Positions 57,507 through 64,000 of a stretch of 64,000 nt of DNA are shown here, one piece after another (the stretch's first letter is position 1; each line of letters begins with the position of its first letter). The DNA comes from Benincasa hispida (taxonomy: Eukaryota; Streptophyta; Magnoliopsida; Cucurbitales; Cucurbitaceae). The translations under genes were made by a program, and so were the position numbers. Below the pieces are notes generated by a model. That model was not told the DNA's origin, searched no databases, and worked only from the letters and a program-made list of their open reading frames with translations. Location: the NCBI RefSeq assembly GCF_009727055.1, contig NC_052359.1, forward strand, positions 61,565,760 to 61,629,759, in the 5' to 3' direction.

Positions 57507-59173
57507 TGATAACGGACAGAAATGTACGTTATTACAATGCTAAGTTCTTATACAATGTTAGCTTGCATTGATAAAATATGTTAAATTGAGTCCAAAAATC
57601 ATTAAGTTCATAACATTGAGGTCGCATACGTCCATCGCATAGAAATAATTAACTTTTGTGTTTTTTTCCAGAATATGCGTTGACGTAAGGTGAAAAGCGC
57701 GATCACAAGAATCAACTGTCAAGCACAGCATTACTGCAAGGTTTTGCGGTGATTTGTGTTCGCAAACATCTGCTCAAGAAGGATTTCCACATAGAGCCGG
57801 CGCAACTTGGTGGGCGCATCCGGGTGAAAGGCATATCACGATGGGACAGAAAGCTGATGAAGGTCGAATCCGAATTAAGTTGACAAACCGATACAATAAC
57901 AAGTACATTCAGTTTTTTGGTGACAAATATTCGACGCATCAGTCAGAGAATTAAAGCCATCTCATCTGTGCAATCATAAGAGAGAAGTCGTCCTTCACCC
58001 CGAAGCTCTATAAATACCGAAGGTATCCTTCAGAAAAGGGGTTAACGAGCTCGGACACTTAGATAAAAGTTCTCCATAGTTTAGCCTTGTCCATAGTTTT
58101 CCTTGTTATTTTAAGGCGGAGCAAGAGAAGAGCCAAGACGTCGGAAGATCGCTCAGGGAAACTCGAGAGAGAACCCAGAGGCATAGAAAGCAGAGAGTGG
58201 GCCGACACTCGCGAAAGCGAGATTATCTTTTGAACACGAGTAGAAAAGCCAGTGTAAAAGCCTAGGAAGTAAGAGATTGTTACCAGACTCTTTATTTTCT
58301 TCTGCATTGTTATTTTGTACTTCAACTTTATATTTATATAATGGAAGTTCTTATTCTACATATGTTCACTCTCTTAGCACACATGAGTAGCTAAACTTAT
58401 CGAATGGGTTGAGAAGCACTAAGCTAACATGACCTAGGATCTTCATCGCATGCGATTATTTTGTTTTATGTTGTGCCTAACACCCCTCTAGAGCTACTCG
58501 AGAGAGAGTCTAAAGAAAAAACCTCAGACTTGAAAGAGCTAGGTTAGAATCTAGACTCGAGAGAGCAAGATTAGATCTTCATAAACAAGAGATAGGGACT
58601 TAGAGATAAGCTCTGTTTGTCAACTTGCATCGCATGCACCCTAGAGATAGGTATGATATTATATTGTCACCTTATTTGTGTGTGTGTCGTTTTATCATCG
58701 TATAAATAAGAATAGAAGCTTATTTGTAGGTCCTATAGACTTATCACATATATTGCATGCGTTCTAGCTTTAGAAGTCGTAGCATTCGCATCGAGAGATG
58801 GTTTACTATTGGATGTGTGTTGCATGATCGCATAGCATAAACGCATCCTAGGAAGTGTTAGCCGAAACCCTTCTAAACCCGTTCACCGCATACTCATCGC
58901 ATCTTTTGTTTATCAACTCTATTTGAACTCCGCCACATTTTTTTATTTTTATTACTGCAAACAACATTCCCAACAACTACTTGATTTATTTTGTTATCGC
59001 AAAGTCTTCTGAAAATTACCACCGTATATTGTTTTCCCAAGTCCCTGAGTTCGACCCTGGACTTACCAGGAAACTCAGTGTACATTTGGATTCCATTGAG
59101 AAATCTTGAGTGCTCAATGCATTACCATCACCGAATTTCAACCATAATTTTCACATCATAAAATAATGCATCA
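57507..59173 (+). mobile_element. Athila-like element, 5' LTR 'C'
   Basis: 1,667 bp. Starts TGATAACGGACAGAAATGTA, parallel to the LTR B start, and ends ..aatgcatca just before the primer site. TATA box tataaata at 58009-58016. Left flank gatat (57502-57506) would be the target duplication; the other end is outside the window. Confidence 0.85.
58009..58016 (+). promoter_or_regulatory. TATA box of Athila-like LTR C
   Basis: tataaata in 'cgaagctctataaataccga', conserved with the truncated copy at 23972-23979. Confidence 0.7.
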
Positions 59174-59179
59174 AGTTTT

Positions 59180-59196
59180 TGGCGCCGTTCCCGGTG
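59180..59196 (+). other. Athila primer binding site, tRNA-Asp
   Basis: TGGCGCCGTTCCCGGTG, two differences from the tRNA-Asp complement TGGCGCCGTTGCCGGGG. Confidence 0.8.
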
Positions 59197-59340
59197 ACTT
59201 CGGCAAATCAGTGTGCTAACAGTAATTTTTCTGATTTCTTTGCAGACTCTTAATCTCTGACGAATTACGACCCGAAGATTGAGAGGACATTCAGACGGAG
59301 ATTAAGAGACCGCCAACAATAACAACCAGATAAAGAAGAT

Positions 59341-60600
59341 ATGGAGGAGCAGCCTGGAAACGGAGCACCAAACAAAAACAACGTCATGGTGAATCCAATC
59401 CTCCTGGCAAACGATCGTAATAGGCCCATTAGGGACTATGCATCACCAAACCTCTATGATTTCTCTCCAGGAATCATAAGGCCTGCTCTTGATGGAAGCC
59501 GATTCGAAATGAAGCCGGTGATGCTGCAGATGATCCAGACTGCAGGACAGTTCGGAGGAAGGCGTGGAGAGGACCCACACGCCCACCTTCGTAGCTTTAT
59601 AGAAATTTGCAATATTTTGTGTTCCCGGACATCTCAGTCGAAGAAGTTCGACTAACTCTGTTTCCATTTTCTCTGTGTGATCAGGAAAGAAAATGGGCGT
59701 ATTCCCTCGAGCCAGAAGAGATCACTTCATGGGAACAAGTCGTAGAGAAATTTATGAAGAAATATTTTCCACCTACTGAGAATGCTCGACGAAGGAAACT
59801 AATAACCAATTTTGAACAAGATATGGATGAATCGCTCAGCGATGCCTAGTCGAGGTTTAAGAGGTTGGTCCAGGACTGTCCACACAATGGATTGCCAGAC
59901 TGCCTTCAGATGGAAATCTTTTATCACGGTTTAAATCTCGCTTCGCAGACCGTTGCCAATGTGGCAGCCACTGGTGGTCTGCTAAACAAGACGTATGACA
60001 AGGCTAAGAACATCTTGGATCGCATCTCTAAAAACCATGAGGATTGGAGAGAGAGTGATCAGAGACTGAGAATAAAGGATAACGGCGCAAATAATGGTGT
60101 TATTGCTTCACTACAGAATCAGATGACTGCAATGATGAACTTAATTCAGGGAATTGCGATCAACAGTCCAACACAACAACTAGGCAAGTATATGCAATTA
60201 ATCAAAACACCGCAAGGTGTGCGACTTGCGGTGATGGACACGCAATGAAGAATGCCCACGGAATCCACAGTCTATTTACTTTGTGAAAAATAATCCATTT
60301 TCTAATACCTACAACCTCGGGTGGAGAAACCACCCCAATTTTGCATGGAAGAATCAGCAGCAGAATTTCCAATCTGTGGCGCAGAAAGAAGGGCCACCTG
60401 GATTCTTCCCGTGAAATAATGGTCAGACAAGCAATCAAGCCAGTAGCTCGCAACCACCGCAATCTTCCTCCTCGGAAAGCTTGTTGAAGCAGTATATAGA
60501 GAAAAACGAAACTGTGCTTCAAAGTTGAGCTACATCCATCCGCAATCTAGAATTACAGATGGGCCAGATTGCAAGCGAGCTAAAGAACAGACCGTAAGGG
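59341..60600 (+). pseudogene. Athila-like gag, frameshifted
   Basis: Starts M-E-E-Q-P-G-N-G-A-P-N, then DYASPNLYDFSPGIIRPALD, GSRFEMKPVMLQMIQTAGQF and GGRRGEDPHAHLRSFIEICN. A frameshift near 59630 moves to 59607-59849 (SVEEVRLTLFPFSLCDQERK, KFMKKYFPPTENARRRKLIT), a stop follows LSDA, and 59865-60248 continues (VQDCPHNGLPDCLQMEIFYH, LLNKTYDKAKNILDRISKNH). The zinc knuckle at about 60208-60250 reads CATCGDGHAM, with a one-base deletion before the last Cys. The tail to 60600 has a stop at about 60412. It is better preserved than the copy at 25299 but inactive. Confidence 0.9.
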
Positions 60601-61070
60601 GCTCTGCCGAGTTCAACAGAACTCCCACGAAACCTGGAGGGATCAAGTAAAAAGCAATGTCAGGTTGTGACATTATGGAGTGGAAAAAATGTGGAGGGAG
60701 AAAGAAAAGAGTCTAGTCGGACTGCTCCCATTGCGTCGGAACCTACGATTACGGTGACCCAAGAAGAAAAAAGGGAAAAAGAAGTGATAGAGCCAGAAGT
60801 TGTGTCCACCTCAAAGCCAAAAGAAAAGGGGACCGTGAGAGTGCAGTTGCCACCTCTCCCGTAGAGACTCAAAAAGAAAAAGAATGACGAGGTACAGTAC
60901 TAACGCTTCCTATCTATGTTCAAACAATTACATATTAATTTTCCATTCAGTGAAGCGATTGAGGATATGCCTGCATACGCAAAGTTTTTGAGGGATATGG
61001 TAACCAAGAAGAAGAGCACTGGTAAGTTTGCCACGATGCTTTAACACAAAGCTCGAAATCAATAATTCCA
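60601..61070 (+). other. Athila gag-protease spacer, Glu/Lys-rich remnant
   Basis: 60667-60864 stays open and is rich in Glu, Lys, Pro and Thr, with no domain. 60900-61030 holds a fragment of the conserved pre-protease block (SEAIEDMPAYAKFL) broken by a stop. Confidence 0.6.
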
Positions 61071-61640
61071 CCAAAGATGAGTGATCCTGGGAGCTTTACT
61101 ATACCTTGCTCCATTGGAGGACTGTACATTGGGCAAGCATTGTATGACCTTGGAGCCAGCATCAACTTGATGCCTCTGTCGACCTTTAAGCAGCTGAATG
61201 TGGGGCAACTTGCGCCCATGACCGTGACTCTTCAACTTGCAGATAAATCTCTGGTGCATCCAGAGGGGAAGGTGAACGACGTGCTAGTCACCCAACAAAT
61301 TTATCCTCCCAACCAACTATATAATCTTAGATTACGAAGCCGGCGAAAATGTGCCCATCATCCTGAGGCGACCATTTTTATCAACAAGTCGTGCCCGGAT
61401 TAATGTGCACAAAGGAGACATCACTTTGAGCATAAATGGACAGGAGCTCAAGTTCAATATCATCCGTGCCATGAAGTTTCCTGACGAAGAAGACCTGCAT
61501 GACTCTAAGACGACCAGAATTTGACTGAAGAAGAAAAGCTTGACGAAGAGAATGTAGAAGAGGATGCAAACGCATCCATTGCTACGTGTAATACGATCAT
61601 AAAGAAAAACAAACAAGGAAGTTGAGATGATCACAACCCA
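61071..61640 (+). pseudogene. Athila-like aspartic protease
   Basis: 61077-61403: DPGSFTIPCSIGGLYIGQAL, then YDLGASINLMPLSTFKQLNV. The catalytic D-x-G-A-S is intact, unlike the copy at 26742. The flap region is frameshifted near 61315: LDYEAGENVPIIL and the RPFLSTSRARINVHKGDI block lie in other frames. The chain ends in an acidic stretch at about 61480-61630. Confidence 0.85.
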
Positions 61641-62422
61641 AGAAGAAGAGCCAACAGAAAAAGAAGAAAGAAAAACAACGCAACCGTCCTTAGTAGAACC
61701 ACCAATAATGGAATTGAAGACCCTGTCGAACCACTAAAAGTATGCATTTTTGGGGCAGATTGAGAAGCTGCCAGTAATTATTTCCTTGGAACTTAATGAA
61801 GACCAGGAAAATGCGTTGATGAGTATTCTGAGGAAATTTGTGTGAGCAATTAGCTGGACGCTCGTAGACATCCGAGGAATTAGCCCTGCATATTGTATGC
61901 ACCGCATTCGTCTCGAAGAAGACCACAAGGCAATGATCGAACATCAGCGTAGACTCAACCCTGCGATGAAAAAGAACATTAAAAAGGTGATCATTAAGTG
62001 GTTAGATGCGGAAATTATTTATCCGATAGCAGACAGCACGTGGGTCAGCCTCGTGCGGTGCGTGTCAAAAAAAGGCGGCATGACGGTAGTCTAATACGAA
62101 AATAATGAGCTGATATCGCAAAGGACCATCACTGGGTGACGTATTTGCATGGACTACCACAAGCTGAATGTGACAACAAAGAAAGACCATTTCCCCCTAC
62201 CGTTCATTGACTAAATGCGTCTAGTCGAAAATGACTTTTACTGCTTTCTGGATGGCTATGTCGGGTATAACCAGATTATGATTGCTCCAGAAGATCAGGA
62301 CAAGACCACATTCACCTGCCCATATGGGACTTTTTCTTTTTGCCGCATGCCATTCGGTCTCTGCAACGCGCCAAGCACATTCCAAAGGTGCATAATGGCC
62401 ATCATTTCAGACTATCTTGAAG

Positions 62423-62460
62423 CTGTCTCTTATACACATCTAGATGTGTATAAGAGACAG
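62423..62460. other. Synthetic Tn5 mosaic-end pair (mate-pair junction adapter), copy 1
   Basis: 19-bp CTGTCTCTTATACACATCT (62423-62441) immediately followed by its reverse complement AGATGTGTATAAGAGACAG (62442-62460). This is the Nextera mate-pair junction; no transposase or other IS50 sequence is nearby, so it is library-derived, not a biological insertion. Confidence 0.97.
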
Positions 62461-62757
62461 CACCTATGAAGTCTGTCTGGCCAACCTGGAGAAGATACTG
62501 AAAAGATGCGAGGAGACGAATCTCATTCTTAACTGGGAAAAATGCCATTTTATGGTAAAGGGGGGCAGTGCTGGGGCACAAGGTATCTCCTGTCTCTTAT
62601 ACACATCTAGATGTGTATAAGAGACAGCCATAGAAAGTTTGTCTTGCCAACCTGGAGAAGATACTGAAAAGATGCGAGGAGACGAATCTCATTCTTAACT
62701 GGGAAAAATGTCATTTTATGGTAAAGGACGACATCGTGTTGGGGCACAAGGTTTCTC
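62461..62757 (+). repeat. Duplicated ~130-bp RT segment flanking adapter copy 2
   Basis: 62462-62589 and 62629-62757 are near-identical ('gccaacctggagaagatactg' to 'ggggcacaaggt(a/t)tctc') with a few differences, such as tatgaagtctgtctg against tagaaagtttgtctt and aaaggggggcagtgc against aaaggacgacatcgtg. The second adapter sits between them. The pair looks like two reads of the same RT segment from different element copies stitched together. Confidence 0.9.
62590..62627. other. Synthetic Tn5 mosaic-end pair (mate-pair junction adapter), copy 2
   Basis: The same 38-bp palindrome as at 62423-62460, base for base. Confidence 0.97.
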
Positions 62758-62960
62758 GGGACGGGTTGGAGGTGGATAAAGGTAAAATAGAAGCAATTGA
62801 AAAACTCCCACCTCCAACATGTATGAAAGTTGTAAGAAGTTTCTTGGGGCATGCTGGATTTTATAGATGTTTTGTCAAAGACTTTTCGAAAATAGCATGA
62901 CCGCTGAGTGCATTGATGGAAGCTGATAGAAAATTTGATTTTGACAATAATTGCCTCAAC

Positions 62961-63440
62961 GCATTCAGGATTTTGAAGAATGCGCTGACAACCGCACCCG
63001 TGTGTAATCGCACCTGATTAGACACTTCCTTTTGAATTAATGTGCGATGCAAGCAGGTATGCGATGGGAGCAGCTCTGGCACAGAAGAGAAAAAGAATCT
63101 TACATCCCATTGCATATGCGAGTAAGACGCTGAATCCTGCTCAAAAAAATTACACCACCATAGAAAAGGAGTTGCTTGCGGTAATTTTTGCGTTGGAAAA
63201 ATTTAGAGCATATCTGCTGGGAACTAAGGTACTCATCCGCACTGATCATTCGGCGATAAAGTATTTAATGACAAAGAAGGATGCGAAGCTGAGGTTGATC
63301 AGATGGGTTATCCTCCTCTAGAAATTTGACATAGAAATAATTGATCGCAAGGGGACGGAGAACCAAGTTGTGGATCACTTGTCCAGATTGGAAAACCCTG
63401 AGGTTGACCGCAATGAGTCAGAGGTGAATGCGGTGTCCCC
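62961..63440 (+). pseudogene. Athila-like RNase H
   Basis: 63040-63321 open: LMCDASRYAMGAALAQ, HPIAYASKTLNPAQKNYTTI, EKELLAVIFALEKFRAYLLG and IRTDHSAIKYLM. The catalytic Asp (CDAS), Glu (EKEL) and Asp (TDHS) are all present. A stop after RWVILL interrupts the usual LLQEFDIEI-type continuation; KFDIEIIDRKGTENQVVDHL resumes after it, followed by an acidic linker to integrase. RT and RNase H are joined by a stretch with stops at about 62900 and 63018. Confidence 0.9.
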
Positions 63441-64000
63441 AGATGAGTAGCTGTTTCACATTAAAGAATTGTCATGGTACGCTGACATAGTCAACTATCT
63501 GGTTTGCAAGTAATTTCCAGAGGATTATATTGACCACCAGAAGAAGAGGCTCAAGTACGAATGCAGATCATATTTTTGGGATGAGCTAAATCTATATAAA
63601 AAGGGGGCAGACCAGATTCTACGACTATGCGTACCAAATGCTGCTCAACAACGCATATTATCGCAATGTCATGAATCACCATATGGTGGGCACTTTGGAG
63701 GACAGTGCACCGCAGCTAAGGTTTTATAGAAGTGGATTCTTTTGGCCAACATTGTTTAAGGATGCAACTGACTACGTGATGAAGTGTGATCGGTGCCAAT
63801 GCACAGGTAACATTTCATGGAAACATGCAATACCAATGAACATCATCTTGGAGCTTGAGTTGTTTGACGTATGGGGTATCGACTTCATAGGACCATTCCC
63901 TCCATCGAATGGTAAAACTTATATTTTGTTAGCCATCGACTATGTATCCAAGTGGGTAGAGGCAATGGCATGCGCCGCAAGCGATGCGGCGGTAGTCTCT
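63441..64000 (+). pseudogene. Athila-like integrase, N-terminal part, runs off right edge
   Basis: After the acidic linker comes the zinc-binding domain: [13 protein letters not shown], a frameshift near 63722, then [13 protein letters not shown] (C-x2-C). From about 63723 to the edge the frame is open: [62 protein letters not shown] carries the first catalytic Asp. Earlier stops at 63448 and 63511 make the copy non-functional. Confidence 0.85.

Larger units (their letters stand above)
61720..62960 (+). pseudogene. Athila-like reverse transcriptase, damaged by adapter-bearing duplication
   Basis: Order: IEKLPVIISLELNEDQENAL (about 61760), DIRGISPAYCMHRIRLEEDH, IEHQRRLNP, VIIKWLDAEIIYPIADSTWV, CVSKKGGMTVV then stop, ICMDYHKLN, FPLPFID then stop, motif A with YCFLDGYVGY (62250), KTTFTCPYGTFSFCRMPFGL, and CNAPSTFQRC. 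At 62423 the frame runs into a synthetic 38-bp palindrome and reads VSYTHLDVYKRQ. The catalytic motif C (FMDD) expected next is missing. A ~130-bp segment (CLANLEKILKRCEETNLILN..) then occurs twice, separated by a second adapter at 62590, before GHKVSRDGLEVDKGKIEAIE and FLGHAGFYRCFVKDFSKIA, stop. Confidence 0.9.

Noticed and set aside
62423..62627. A biological Tn5/IS50 insertion
   Set aside because: Only the two 19-bp mosaic ends are present, head to head with no spacer and twice over, which is the library junction adapter; no transposase or resistance gene and no 9-bp duplication.

Overview
The window looks like plant nuclear DNA, most likely from a cucurbit. The family guess rests on my recognition of the Ty1/copia gag and LTR sequences and was not tested. 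It holds one host gene at the left edge, about 7 kb of AT-rich flank, and then more than 54 kb of nested, mostly dead LTR retrotransposons. I saw no bacterial genes, rRNA, tRNA genes or CRISPR array.

1-2688 (minus): the 5' third of PRT6, the plant N-degron E3 ubiquitin ligase. Three exons in one phase carry the UBR box, and the gene runs off the left edge. 2689-9720: PRT6 leader and promoter, then AT-rich flank with a degraded TRIM-like element, an ATT microsatellite and three MITE-like elements. Two of these have hAT-type ends and 8-bp flanking repeats.

9725-22317 (minus): Copia-1, an old Ty1/copia element with stops in gag and pol. It is interrupted by LTR-derived DNA (11487-12590), by an Athila-like complex with an inverted second LTR (15898-19560), and by a solo LTR flanked by CCTTC (20251-22020). 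22318-38578 (minus): Copia-3, inserted in the Copia-1 5' LTR. It is itself broken by an Athila fragment (23741-27600), a solo Athila LTR (28275-30216) and a Copia-4 fragment (33749-36180). Its leader carries a perfect 3 x 147-bp tandem repeat. 38579-41088: LTR and RNase H end of another copia, inserted in the Copia-3 5' LTR. 41089-49612: a copia LTR split by Copia-2 (41432-49065), whose 5-bp target duplication AGGAC is intact. 49613-52862: a second Athila-like complex with an inverted LTR. 52878-54242: a copia LTR. 54243-57506 (plus): LTR, primer site and leader of Copia-I. 57507-64000 (plus): an Athila-like element with LTR, tRNA-Asp primer site, gag, protease, RT, RNase H and the start of integrase, running off the right edge.

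Most notable: (i) two 38-bp head-to-head Tn5 mosaic ends inside the Athila RT, which match the Nextera mate-pair junction adapter and sit beside a duplicated 130-bp segment, so this is an assembly error; (ii) two Athila-family complexes in which the second LTR is inverted, giving a potential hairpin-RNA locus; (iii) a 16-bp palindrome family of form CTAnACGATCGTnTAG in the copia LTRs and leaders, where all four bases occur at the variable position, each with its complementary partner.
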